Positions 1 to 8,405 of a stretch of DNA of 64,000 nucleotides are shown in pieces. Source of the stretch: Vibrio crassostreae 9ZC13 (lineage in GTDB: Bacteria; Pseudomonadota; Gammaproteobacteria; Enterobacterales; Vibrionaceae). Position numbers and translations under genes: made by a program. The notes beneath the pieces were generated by a model. It did no database searches. It was given only the letters and a program-made list of their open reading frames with translations, and had not been told where the DNA came from. Where the stretch lies: positions 1 through 64,000 of the forward strand of contig NZ_AJYZ02000019.1 in the NCBI RefSeq assembly GCF_000272045.2, written 5' to 3'. Each line of letters starts with the position of its first letter. Position 1 is the stretch's first letter.

Positions 1-842
1 CCCCAGCCAGTGAAGTTCGCGTAATGGCAGCCATGTTTAATGTAGTAGCGGCTATCGAGTGCTTTTAGGTTGAAGGTGGTTCCGCCTTCCCCACCTTCTG
101 CTGTGTGGTTGTACACCACGTCTAGAATGACTTCGATGCCATTGCGGTGCAGTTCGCGAATCGCAGTCTTTAACTCGTTTACGGCATCTTTCTCTGCGTA
201 GCGAGGGTCAGGCACCATAAACAAGTATGGGTTGTAGCCCCAATAGTTCACTTTACCCATGTCTAATAGGTGTGGTTCATGCATGCATGCGGCAATGGGC
301 AAAAGCTGTAGAGAGTTGATATTTTGCTGTTTGTAGAACGCAAGCATTTCAGGGCTCACTAACCCTAAGTAGCGTCCTTTAGTATTGGCAGCCACTTCTG
401 GGTGCAGTTGAGATAGACCTTTTACATGCGTTTCAAAAAGAACGGTATCTTCGCGGCTAATGCGTGGCTTTTCTACATCTTGCCAATCGAAGGTGTCATC
501 AACAACGACACATTTCGCCATAGCAAAGCTTTTTTCATTGGTATATGGCGTGACGTAATCGAGCGGTTCGCTTATTGCTTTGGCATACGGGTCTGAAAGC
601 AGGATAGGGCCATTGTCCGTTTCGGCAATGAAGCCGTATTTTTGCCCCGCTTTAATACCATCAATAAAGACATATCTGATATCAGCGTATTCATTTTCCA
701 ATTTATAAGTGGTGAATTCGTCGTTCTCGTCAAAAAGAGCGAGTGAAAGAGATTTACAGTCAGGAGAATAAATAGAGAAGTTGCAGCCAGTGTTACCTAG
801 CGTTGCGCCTAGCGGATAAGGGCGAGCGAGCGTTCTAGTCAT
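1..842 (-). CDS. glgX: Glycogen debranching enzyme GlgX (5' part; 3' end outside window)
   Basis: The reading frame starts at an ATG (complement of 840-842) and runs off the left edge after about 280 codons without a stop. The N-terminus (MTRTLARPYPLGATLG) and the following beta-rich segment match the CBM48-type module of isoamylase/GlgX enzymes. Next comes a catalytic-barrel region I, VILDVVYNHTAEGG, at about residues 233-246. GlgX cleaves alpha-1,6 branches of glycogen or limit dextrins in the cytoplasm, and no signal peptide is visible. The gene is divergent from lamB, and the shared intergenic region has CRP-like and MalT-box-like sites. The catalytic nucleophile and acid/base residues lie beyond the edge, so activity cannot be judged. 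Confidence 0.88.
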   Translation of the reverse strand, partial: MTRTLARPYPLGATLGNTGCNFSIYSPDCKSLSLALFDENDEFTTYKLENEYADIRYVFIDGIKAGQKYGFIAETDNGPILLSDPYAKAISEPLDYVTPYTNEKSFAMAKCVVVDDTFDWQDVEKPRISREDTVLFETHVKGLSQLHPEVAANTKGRYLGLVSPEMLAFYKQQNINSLQLLPIAACMHEPHLLDMGKVNYWGYNPYLFMVPDPRYAEKDAVNELKTAIRELHRNGIEVILDVVYNHTAEGGEGGTTFNLKALDSRYYIKHGCHYANFTGW

Positions 843-969
843 TGCTTGATTTCTTGTTCGTTTATCAACATCAGTGAACTATTAGTAAAAGGCTTTGTCA
901 CAGTAAGGTCAAGCAACTTCACAGATTAATTACGGTAAAAAAATAATTCATCGATGAAGTTCAAATTAT

Positions 970-991
970 ATATTTGAGCTAGATCTCACTT
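970..991. promoter_or_regulatory. CRP-like binding site between glgX and lamB
   Basis: The core TTTGAGCTAGATCTCA matches the 22-bp CRP consensus at 17 of 22 positions by eye, including the central CTAGATC. It lies between two divergent carbohydrate genes, about 290 bases upstream of lamB and 130 upstream of glgX, so it may serve either or both. This is a manual match only. Confidence 0.45.
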
Positions 992-1023
992 ATGTTGAAT
1001 AATTAGATCTGTGTGCTGTCTAC

Positions 1024-1136
1024 TCCTCCTATATTAAGTGATCTACCTCTTTAAAACACCATTCTGTATATTTCCTACTCCCCTCTAGTCCCCCTTAATT
1101 AACTTAGGGGCGGAGGAAGTCAAACTTGTCATCCCC
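1024..1136. promoter_or_regulatory. Cluster of MalT-box-like elements upstream of lamB
   Basis: MalT boxes have a GGA(G/T)GA core within GGGGA(G/T)GAGG. Such cores occur here at 1024-1029 (TCCTCC, reverse orientation), 1112-1117 (GGAGGA, forward) and 1129-1136 (GGGGATGA, reverse). C/G-rich runs lie between them in an otherwise AT-rich stretch. Multiple MalT boxes upstream of lamB are expected, and malT itself lies at 31.4-34.1 kb. Assignment is by pattern, not scored. Confidence 0.5.
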
Positions 1137-1275
1137 TCTTAATATTGACCCCGTTGAAACGAATCAGGGGAAACCCTAAACCTCTCTATCTTACGACTAC
1201 CATTACTGCCTTTGGTTGCCGCAAGAGAGCAAAAATATAAAAACCTAAAATAAATCGTCCTTAATGGAGTTAAGA

Positions 1276-2496
1276 ATGAAAAAAGTAAGTTTGATTGCTG
1301 TTGCAGTGGCAACTACATTAGCTGCTGGCTCTGCGTTCGCTGTAGATTTTAATGGCTACATGCGTGCTGGTACTGGTATTAGCGGTAACGGTAACGGCGA
1401 CGTATCAGTAAATAAAAACGGTATTGGTCGTCTAGGTAACGAAAATGACAACTACTACGAGTTTGGTCTAGCTGAAGAACTAAAAACTGGCGAGCAAACG
1501 TGGCGCGTAGAATCTATGATTGCTCAAGGCAACAACGGTTCTAATGGTTGGGAAGACGGTGATTTCAACGTTGCACAATTTGCTGTTAAAGCTAAAGGCG
1601 TGATCGCTTCAGACAAAGAAGCAACGCTTTGGGCTGGTAAAACATACTACCAACGTAAAGATATCCACATCACTGACTTTTACTTCCTAAACACGTCAGG
1701 TACCGGTGGTGGTATTGAAAACTTATCTATTGGTGACCAGAAGCTTTCTGTTGCGCTGATTCAAGACGGTGACCACGACGAGTCTACAGGTTACATTTTT
1801 GATGCTCGTCTAGCGAACATTGGCCTATGGCAAGATGCATCTCTAGAGCTAGCATTAGCGTACAACTTTGCAACTGACTCTGATGATAAGAGTGAAGAAG
1901 CGGATGATGGCCTACTAGCTTCTGCGATCATTCACCAAGGTATGGATAACGGTTTCCACCAAACTATCCTTCAATACGGTACTAACGGTTACGGTGTTCA
2001 GGCGGCTAACTTCTGGGGTTCAGGTACATACTACGCTCGTGGTACTGAAGCATTCAACGATGCATCTGGTTTCCGTTTGATCAACTGGGGTGTAATGAAC
2101 CTAGGCGAATCTTGGGAAATGGGTCACCAACTAGCATACCTATCTGGTAGCGACATCGGTGGTCAAGCTGCAGGCGTTTACACAAACAAAAACTTTGATA
2201 TCGACCAGTACTCTGTAGTTGCTCGTCCAATGTTTAAGTGGAACGACACTATGCGTACTATCTTCGAAGCAGGTTACAATGCTGGTGAGAAAATTTCAGA
2301 CAGCGGTTTAGCTAAAGAAGATTTCGGTAACGCTAAGTTCACAGTAGCTCAAGCTTGGGCTATGGGTGACAGCTTCTGGGCTCGTCCTGAAATTCGTGTT
2401 TACGGTTCTTACATCCTAGATACTGAAAACAAAGATGCATTCAACGGCGACGATACTGAGTACGTGTTCGGTATCCAAGCTGAAGCTTGGTGGTAA
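1276..2496 (+). CDS. lamB: Maltoporin LamB (maltodextrin outer-membrane channel)
   Basis: This is an 18-stranded-type sugar porin for facilitated uptake of maltose and maltodextrins. I chose the ATG at 1276, not the in-frame ATG at 1264, because GGAG at 1266-1269 gives a ribosome-binding site at the right distance and the protein then begins directly with a signal peptide (MKKVSLIAVAVATTLAAG, cleaved after SAFA). The mature protein starts VDFNGYMRAGTG, typical of LamB. It carries the family signature around LWAGKTYYQRKDIHITDFYF followed by GTGGGIENL, and ends in aromatic residues (EAWW) as outer-membrane proteins do. At 406 residues it is of normal length. Upstream MalT-like and CRP-like sites fit maltose regulation. 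malM follows after a terminator. Confidence 0.93.
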   Translation: MKKVSLIAVAVATTLAAGSAFAVDFNGYMRAGTGISGNGNGDVSVNKNGIGRLGNENDNYYEFGLAEELKTGEQTWRVESMIAQGNNGSNGWEDGDFNVAQFAVKAKGVIASDKEATLWAGKTYYQRKDIHITDFYFLNTSGTGGGIENLSIGDQKLSVALIQDGDHDESTGYIFDARLANIGLWQDASLELALAYNFATDSDDKSEEADDGLLASAIIHQGMDNGFHQTILQYGTNGYGVQAANFWGSGTYYARGTEAFNDASGFRLINWGVMNLGESWEMGHQLAYLSGSDIGGQAAGVYTNKNFDIDQYSVVARPMFKWNDTMRTIFEAGYNAGEKISDSGLAKEDFGNAKFTVAQAWAMGDSFWARPEIRVYGSYILDTENKDAFNGDDTEYVFGIQAEAWW

Positions 2497-2532
2497 ACAC
2501 TTAGCTTAACAAATCCTAAACTGTCCTAATTC

Positions 2533-2560
2533 ATAGCCGGCTCGCGTCGGCTATTTTTTT
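2533..2560 (+). terminator. Rho-independent terminator after lamB
   Basis: A 7-bp stem (ATAGCCG paired with CGGCTAT) is followed by seven or more T residues, starting 36 bases after the lamB stop codon. malM, 100 bases further on, would depend on read-through or its own promoter. Confidence 0.85.
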
Positions 2561-2661
2561 AAGGAATGTACGATTAAGTTGATCGTTCCCTAGGTGAATA
2601 GTTCTCTTTGTGGTAATTAAAGTTAGTAAATTTCTTAAAAAAATAACAAGAAGGAAGGGTT

Positions 2662-3489
2662 ATGTATTTTAAAGCTCTAATGTTGAGTGGTTGTGTTGCG
2701 TTGGCCGGTTGTCAATCTGCACAAGTAGTCGAGCAAGTGCAAGTGGCACAGGCTGAACAAGTTAACTCTATTGCTGGTCTTCAATTTGCCCCGATGAAGC
2801 TTCCAAGCTCGGCAATTTTCGATGTAACACCAGACAGTCAAATTTTAAACTATCAGGGTATAAACAGCCCTGTAGTAGCGATCGAGCTACCAGCGGATCG
2901 CGGTGAATACTCTATTAAGATCACCAGCATGATCGGTGATACAGCATTTGTGCCGAATGCCGTGATTTACGATAAAAACGGTCGCGAGTTAGAGCGTTAT
3001 GGCAAAGAGAGCTTCGAATACGCGAAGCCTAGGTTGCATTTGGGCAACCGTCTTGTTGCAGAAAATGATTTTTACCCACCGACAACTGCTGAATCTGTTT
3101 ACTTAGTTATCTATACAGAGCAAGAAGATCTTGGTGGTTTTACTGATGTCATTCACCCTGCACGTTTAGATGCGGAAGGCCGCGGTAACTACCTGCCAGA
3201 AGTAAAAGACATCCCCGTTCCAAACGCGAATGTCGGTAAGATTGAAGTGACTATTGATAGAGTGGGCTTCTTCTCATTTGGCTCTAGCAGTGAATCTAAC
3301 GCTAAACCAGCGGCAGCAGCTAAGGTTGAGACTATTCAACCAGAAACACAAACTTACTACCATAATGCCATTCAAGCAGCAGTAGACGCAGACAATATTC
3401 CCAAAGCACTTAGCTTATTAGATGAAGCAAAAGCCCTTGGTATTGAAGGTGCACAAGAAGCCTTTGTGCGAGCCGTCAACGCCAAGTAA
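2662..3489 (+). CDS. malM: Maltose operon protein MalM family lipoprotein
   Basis: This 275-residue protein starts with a lipoprotein signal peptide (MYFKALMLSGCVALAGC; lipobox LAGC, Cys17). The ribosome-binding site is GAAGGAAGGG. The central part, with PVVAIELPADRGEYSIKI and then YLVIYTEQEDLGG, matches the MalM family, which has a beta-sandwich and a C-terminal helical segment. MalM is encoded in maltose operons of enteric bacteria and vibrios but has no settled biochemical role. Its position directly after lamB is the classic lamB-malM order. The predicted lipidation would tether it to a membrane, unlike the soluble periplasmic E. coli protein. Confidence 0.82.
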   Translation: MYFKALMLSGCVALAGCQSAQVVEQVQVAQAEQVNSIAGLQFAPMKLPSSAIFDVTPDSQILNYQGINSPVVAIELPADRGEYSIKITSMIGDTAFVPNAVIYDKNGRELERYGKESFEYAKPRLHLGNRLVAENDFYPPTTAESVYLVIYTEQEDLGGFTDVIHPARLDAEGRGNYLPEVKDIPVPNANVGKIEVTIDRVGFFSFGSSSESNAKPAAAAKVETIQPETQTYYHNAIQAAVDADNIPKALSLLDEAKALGIEGAQEAFVRAVNAK

Positions 3490-3498
3490 TATAGATAA

Positions 3499-3562
3499 AG
3501 GGTTCCTTTAAAAGTGCAATGCTTGTAAGTTAAGCATCGGTTAGCATCTTCTAAGGAACCCT
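3499..3562. terminator. Inverted repeat downstream of malM
   Basis: Perfect 10-bp arms (AGGGTTCCTT at 3499-3508 and AAGGAACCCT at 3553-3562) are separated by 44 bases. It lies between two convergent genes (malM and the small secreted protein) and could act as a weak bidirectional terminator or mRNA-stability structure. No long T-run follows. Confidence 0.45.
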
Positions 3563-3591
3563 ATCGAATACCGCTTTAATGTATATGCTTT

Positions 3592-3921
3592 TTATTTGCA
3601 ATGTTCAGCAACTTTCTCGCCTAAAGGGACTTCTGTATTTTCGCATTTTGATACGTGACCAGTAGTCGTTTCCCCTGCTTTATCCGTTTCCATATATTGA
3701 TCAACATTACCGTTGCTTTCAAGTGTTTGCAGTGCCTGTTTGTGCGCGGCATTTTCAGCTTGTATTTGTTGCGTTGTTGCAGTGCTAGGAGTATGTGCCA
3801 GGGCGCGAGCAGCGTCGGTAGATTCTACAAGATCAGTGGTATTAGCCAAAGCCATCCCGCCCATCAATGCTGTAGTCACGATGCCCATTTGGATGGTTTT
3901 GATGATATGTTTACGGTTCAT
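3592..3921 (-). CDS. Small secreted protein of unknown function
   Basis: This encodes 109 residues. The ATG at 3921 is preferred because TAGGAAAA precedes it and the product then starts with a clear signal peptide (MNRKHIIKTIQMGIVTTALMG, likely cleaved after ALA). The mature part is about 80 residues, Ala/Thr/Glu-rich, mostly polar and probably helical. Two cysteines near the C-terminus (KCENTE and the final EHCK) could form a disulfide. I do not recognise the family. It sits alone between malM and pulA and is convergent with malM. Its 5' leader contains a strong hairpin (3949-3970). A periplasmic or exported role is inferred from the signal peptide only. Confidence 0.7.
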   Translation of the reverse strand: MNRKHIIKTIQMGIVTTALMGGMALANTTDLVESTDAARALAHTPSTATTQQIQAENAAHKQALQTLESNGNVDQYMETDKAGETTTGHVSKCENTEVPLGEKVAEHCK

Positions 3922-3948
3922 GGAAGTTTTCCTAATCAAAATTTAACG

Positions 3949-3973
3949 ACACCGCAAACAACTGCGGTGTTTT
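3949..3973. terminator. Hairpin in the leader of the small secreted protein
   Basis: An 8-bp stem (ACACCGCA with TGCGGTGT) with a 6-base loop is followed on the plus strand by TTT. On the minus strand it lies about 30-50 bases upstream of the ATG at 3921, so it could be a 5'-UTR structure. A plus-strand terminator has no obvious upstream gene to serve. Confidence 0.4.
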
Positions 3974-4274
3974 GCTGTTGATAGAATATTACATCGAGAA
4001 TTGAATGTATTTTAATCGTAATTGTAGGGCGTAACCCTTCAAAAAAGGCTGCCAGGATTAATTCTGTTCACTTAAGGGAGAGCGGCATTCCTACTATGAT
4101 ATATCGTTAAGATTTGGTTTTAACGGTTCTAAGGAATATCCTTTCCCTTTAGTTCTAAGTTTTCAGCCATGTAATCGAATGTAGGGGCTATAAAGTATGG
4201 TTGGAAATGCCCCGAATTTTAATGGGCGATGCAGTTGTTTATTATTTGCTTAAATCTGCTGGGTTCAATAGTTG

Positions 4275-4299
4275 TAAAAAAGGGAGACTGACGTCTCCC
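4275..4299 (-). terminator. Rho-independent terminator of pulA
   Basis: On the minus strand GGGAGAC and GTCTCCC pair around a 4-base loop and are followed by a run of six T residues. It begins 55 bases after the pulA stop. Confidence 0.88.
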
Positions 4300-4353
4300 A
4301 AAGGCTAGCTTTCGCTTGTTTTATTATCTGTTACTTGAACCTAAGCTTGGAGC

Positions 4354-7300
4354 TTAATTCTTAGTGACAGATACCACAGCTTTGTCTACATTGTCGTCAA
4401 GCTCGTGAATGGCATTCAAGGTGAAGGTGTAGCTGCCCGCTTCCGTTACGCTCAATTGGCAATTGCCACCTGTGCCAATATCGATTGACCCGCTTGCAAG
4501 CTCTACAGAATCGCAACCAAAGTTAGGTGTTTTCCAATCAGCATCTGCAAACTTGAAGCCATAGTTACCTGCTTCCAAATTGCCTGTTACAGAATAAACC
4601 CCATTAGCAACAAAGCTCATCGCCCAATCATCAACAGGGTTCCAACCATTCATATCCCCACGAACATACACGGTTGTTTGGCCGTATGGCGGAATGCTCG
4701 ATACATCCTTGCCAGAGTTATCAACCGGCAAACCAGCGCCTTGAGCACCGTTTTGTGCTTGTACAAACACAGCTGTCGTTAGTGCCGGAACTGTGAATGA
4801 TTCATTAGCAAAGCTTGCACCTTTTACTGTGTCGTCAGCCGAGTTTTGTTGAACGTCATGAAGTGTAAAGCCGGTTGCTCCTGTGATTTTGAATGATTGA
4901 GATTTATTAGTTGAGTTTACAACTGCCACAATCGCATCATTTGCAGGGTCAAGATCGTCGCCCGCAGACACGCCATCATCGATCGACATGACAATCAGGC
5001 CTTCGACTTGATCTTCGCCAACGTTACGGAAGTCGACACGCTTCATAACTTCGTCAGCTGTATCTAAGCGGAACAGTTCGCTTGAGCTACGGATCTTTAA
5101 TAGCTCTAGGAATTGCTGCTTAGTCAGCTCAATGTCGTCTGAGTCTGGTTTAGCCGCGCTGTCAGCAATGATTGTTTTGATCAGATCCCAGTTTGCACCA
5201 TCTTTATCTTCACGAGGTAAGCCAACATTCCAGTTGTTGTCCGTCCCATCAAACATGACGCGGTTGTACCAGTCACCAGAATCGTAAGAATCGCGCTGCA
5301 TAGACTTAGATCGTAGCAGTTCAGAACCCATATGGATGAATGGTATGCCTTGGCCTAACATCACGGTAGAGAGTGATACAGACTGCATGCGAGCACGCTC
5401 TGCAGAGCTAGTACCAGTGGCGATCTTGTAAGCGTTGTTATCCCAAAGTGTTTGGTTATCGTGTTTGGAAACGTAAGAGATGTTCTCGGAAGGCATCTTG
5501 GTGTAACCAGCTGGCGCGCCGTTGTAATCAACGTTTTTACCCAGTTTGGTATCGCCTTTGTAATCAATCAGTACGTATTCTGCGAGGTTACCTGCCATAC
5601 CTAAACGAACAAGGTCTTGGTTATGTAAACGACCATTGATCGAATCTTGATCAACTTTGGTTTCTTCGTTGGCAATCGCTGCGTTACCAAAGCCTTGGTT
5701 AAAGCGAAGTGGGTGGTTCCCTTCTGAGTCGACACCACCATCGAATGGGCTACCACCACGAACGGCGTCACGCAAACGGTCTGAGAAGGTACCGATTTCT
5801 GTACCTGCCATGTTGATTTGGTTCGCTTGATCGAAGCGGGCGTTGTTGGCGACTTCACCAAAGTCCCAGCCTTCCCCGTAGAACAGAGTATTCGGGTCGA
5901 TTTTGCGCACTTCTTCCAATGCTTCGACCATTACATCTTTTGGCTGGTGGCCCATCAAGTCAAAACGGAAACCATCCACTTTGTAGTCGTCAGCCCACAC
6001 CTTAAGTGAGTCGACCATCAATTTACCCATCATCAGGTTTTCGGTCGCAGTGTTGTCACAACAAGTCGAGTTTTCTACGCCACCAGTGTTGACGTTAAGA
6101 CGGTGGTAGTACCCAGGGACAATCTTATCCAGTACCGACTTATCGTTCACACCAGACGCATTGGTGTGGTTGTATACCACGTCCATGATCAGCTTAAGAT
6201 CCATGTCGTGCGTAGCTTTGACCATCTGACGGAATTCGAGAATACGCTGAGAACCATTAGGATCGGTCGCGTAACTTCCCTCAGGAACTGTGTAATGGAA
6301 TGGGTCGTAGCCCCAGTTGAAGCTATCAAGCATACGAAGGTCATTCATTAATGCTTGTGCGTCACCCGTTGAAGGGTCATAACCATCGAGTACGTCTTCG
6401 ATGACTTTGTTTTCGTCTTCGCTTCCACATAAGGTAGCTGTCGGTTTTACATCACACAGTTTTCCTACGGTGTCGGTGATATCAACACGGCTCGCGGCAT
6501 CTTCATCGACGGTAGCGATATCAAATGCTGGTAAGATATGCAGCGTAGTTAAACCTGCTTCTTGGAGAGCTTGTAGGTGTTTGACCGACTCACGATCGGC
6601 TTCTGTAAGAGCGAGGTACTTGCCATTTAGGCTAGCTGTGCCGAGCTTATCGCTGAAGCTAAAGTCACGTAGGTGTGATTCGTAAAGTACGTGGTCTTCG
6701 TCTTTTTCTACGGTTGGTCGTTGGTAGTTGTCCCAGTTCGCTGGTTTCAAGGTTGAATCATTTAGGTCAATCACTTGAGAGTATGCCGAATTCTTCGATA
6801 AGCTGAGAGAATATGGGTCTGTCACTAGGCGAGTCTCAATGTTGCCTGTGGTTGGGTGGTAAACCTTCACTTGGTAGCGATAGTAACTGTTGACAGCGTT
6901 AGGTACCGCGTCAGTCGCCCAAATACCCGTCTCAGTGCTTTCTGTCATTGGAAAAACTTGTGAGCTTTTCAGGTCTTCGCTGTAAAGAACTAGCTCTACA
7001 TCTTGCGCGGTTGGTGCCCAAAGCTTGAAGGTCGCCGCACTGCCTTCAACAATTGCGCCTAGTTCTTCAGCCATTGCATTACCAGCATCTTCGCTAGCAA
7101 ATACCGCATCAAGCACACCAGGTTTTTGAACCTCAGTTGAAGAGATAACATCGCCATTGGCATTGTAGGCAACAAAAATTATCTGAGATTTTAAAATAGT
7201 GCGAAGTGTGCTGTCGTCAACATCGATAGCTAGGGCAGGTAAGCTTGCAAGGTGTCGGAAACGCTCTTTCAATTCAGAAGATAGTTCTCCGTCTTTGCTT

Positions 7301-8052
7301 AGTTCAATTGCAGTTCCACCGACAATCTCTTTGTCATCGTTCATTGTGATGCTGTTGTCTAGTGCATAGAAAAGCTTCACAGAGTCTGCATTGCTAGCCG
7401 CTTCCCAACCAATTGTGGTTGCATCTAGCCAGTGTGCTTTTTGACCATCAATATTGACTGGGCGCTCTGAAATTGGGTCGTAGTACAACTCGCTGCTGCC
7501 ATGGAAACCAAATACGCCTTGTGAATCGCCAAGCTTAGTTAACTCGACTTTTGAGTTCGCACTGCCAAATGCTTTCTCATCACCATTGTGCAAGATGAAG
7601 TTCATGCATTTGTGTGGGTCAGAGGCATCTGGGTCAACTTTCAACACATAATAGGCACCGTAAGTATCGCTGATACCATCGTATTCGTAAGGGCTGTTCC
7701 AATCGGTTCCGGTTTCACTCAACCCCATGCCGACTAAGTCTGTGCTAGTACAGCCTTCGCCATTCCACAGGTGAAGTCCCCAACCGTCGTAAGTAGAGCC
7801 AGATGAGCTGGCAGCGGCAACATCGCGTTTGTAGTAAATAACGACTTCGTTTTCAGCTGCAGGGTATAAACCACTGTTGCCAGGGGCTGTACCGTTGTCG
7901 CTATCATTATCACTACCACAACCCGCGATCAAAGTAGCGGTGAAGAGCGGTAACATTGCTTTGGCCAATGTAGAGCGTTTGAAGCTCTTCTTTTTGGTAT
8001 TGTTGAAGGTATTTCGTAGAGAGATAATTTTATTAATATTTATGTTGTTCAC
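4354..8052 (-). CDS. pulA: Surface lipoprotein pullulanase (GH13)
   Basis: At 1232 residues it is large for this family. It starts at a GTG and has a long N-region followed by a lipobox (LIAGC, Cys at about 45) and an acidic linker, so it is a lipoprotein. Domains in order are a CBM41-like starch-binding domain (about 65-185, with VVIYYKR and WGLHLWN), a spacer, a CBM48-like domain (about 320-420, FKLWAPTAQDVELVLY), and the GH13 barrel. Barrel motifs are VVYNHTN (about 624), GFRFDLMGHQ with the nucleophile Asp (about 696), YGEGWDFGE with the acid/base Glu (about 727) and SKHDNQTLWD. A C-terminal module (about 1140-1232) resembles a starch-binding beta-sandwich (YVRGDMNGWNP). The enzyme hydrolyses alpha-1,6 bonds of pullulan and branched dextrins and supplies linear maltodextrins to LamB. 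A palindromic MalT-like element lies upstream. Confidence 0.92.
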   Translation of the reverse strand: MNNININKIISLRNTFNNTKKKSFKRSTLAKAMLPLFTATLIAGCGSDNDSDNGTAPGNSGLYPAAENEVVIYYKRDVAAASSSGSTYDGWGLHLWNGEGCTSTDLVGMGLSETGTDWNSPYEYDGISDTYGAYYVLKVDPDASDPHKCMNFILHNGDEKAFGSANSKVELTKLGDSQGVFGFHGSSELYYDPISERPVNIDGQKAHWLDATTIGWEAASNADSVKLFYALDNSITMNDDKEIVGGTAIELSKDGELSSELKERFRHLASLPALAIDVDDSTLRTILKSQIIFVAYNANGDVISSTEVQKPGVLDAVFASEDAGNAMAEELGAIVEGSAATFKLWAPTAQDVELVLYSEDLKSSQVFPMTESTETGIWATDAVPNAVNSYYRYQVKVYHPTTGNIETRLVTDPYSLSLSKNSAYSQVIDLNDSTLKPANWDNYQRPTVEKDEDHVLYESHLRDFSFSDKLGTASLNGKYLALTEADRESVKHLQALQEAGLTTLHILPAFDIATVDEDAASRVDITDTVGKLCDVKPTATLCGSEDENKVIEDVLDGYDPSTGDAQALMNDLRMLDSFNWGYDPFHYTVPEGSYATDPNGSQRILEFRQMVKATHDMDLKLIMDVVYNHTNASGVNDKSVLDKIVPGYYHRLNVNTGGVENSTCCDNTATENLMMGKLMVDSLKVWADDYKVDGFRFDLMGHQPKDVMVEALEEVRKIDPNTLFYGEGWDFGEVANNARFDQANQINMAGTEIGTFSDRLRDAVRGGSPFDGGVDSEGNHPLRFNQGFGNAAIANEETKVDQDSINGRLHNQDLVRLGMAGNLAEYVLIDYKGDTKLGKNVDYNGAPAGYTKMPSENISYVSKHDNQTLWDNNAYKIATGTSSAERARMQSVSLSTVMLGQGIPFIHMGSELLRSKSMQRDSYDSGDWYNRVMFDGTDNNWNVGLPREDKDGANWDLIKTIIADSAAKPDSDDIELTKQQFLELLKIRSSSELFRLDTADEVMKRVDFRNVGEDQVEGLIVMSIDDGVSAGDDLDPANDAIVAVVNSTNKSQSFKITGATGFTLHDVQQNSADDTVKGASFANESFTVPALTTAVFVQAQNGAQGAGLPVDNSGKDVSSIPPYGQTTVYVRGDMNGWNPVDDWAMSFVANGVYSVTGNLEAGNYGFKFADADWKTPNFGCDSVELASGSIDIGTGGNCQLSVTEAGSYTFTLNAIHELDDNVDKAVVSVTKN

Positions 8053-8256
8053 GTTTTAATATCCATATTTCACTTTTTATGAAGATGAATATCCTAGTCT
8101 TAACGATGGTCAACTATTTGTGATGGCTATGTATAAAGTTATTTTTAATATATAAAAATAGGAAACATAGTGTCAATATCACGCTTTGTATTTGGTTTAA
8201 GTTAAATTTATTGGATCAATAACTCATATGTTTAATATCAATAGTAGAAGGCGTAG

Positions 8257-8298
8257 AGGATGGGAGTAGATAATAAGGATGAGAGCTCATCCTTATTA
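8257..8298. promoter_or_regulatory. Palindrome with MalT-box-like cores upstream of pulA
   Basis: A perfect 28-bp palindrome at 8271-8298 has 13-bp arms (TAATAAGGATGAG) separated by AG. Each arm holds GGATGA, the core of a MalT box. A further GGATGGGAG lies just to the left (8258-8266). It lies about 220 bases upstream of the pulA start and 110 bases after the end of the amylase gene. The lack of a T-run argues against a terminator. The same 11-mer, ATAAGGATGAG, lies upstream of the amylase. Confidence 0.5.
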
Positions 8299-8405
8299 AT
8301 GTGAGGAAGGTATCGAATTGAGGTGACGTTAATTTAATGTGGGAATTAAGTTATTTATCAATTAGCTAAAAGCGAGCTGTTCGGTAATTTATATTGATAG
8401 GTATA

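Noticed and set aside
5361..6685. Several open frames on both strands inside the pullulanase gene
   Set aside because: They overlap a long, well-supported GH13 gene, lack ribosome-binding sites and show no recognisable domains. The same holds for the open frames inside ttrA, malT, malQ, glgB and the other long genes.
8271..8298. The 28-bp palindrome as an intrinsic terminator of the amylase gene
   Set aside because: The stem is AT-rich and no T-run follows on the minus strand, whereas the sequence matches a MalT-type core.
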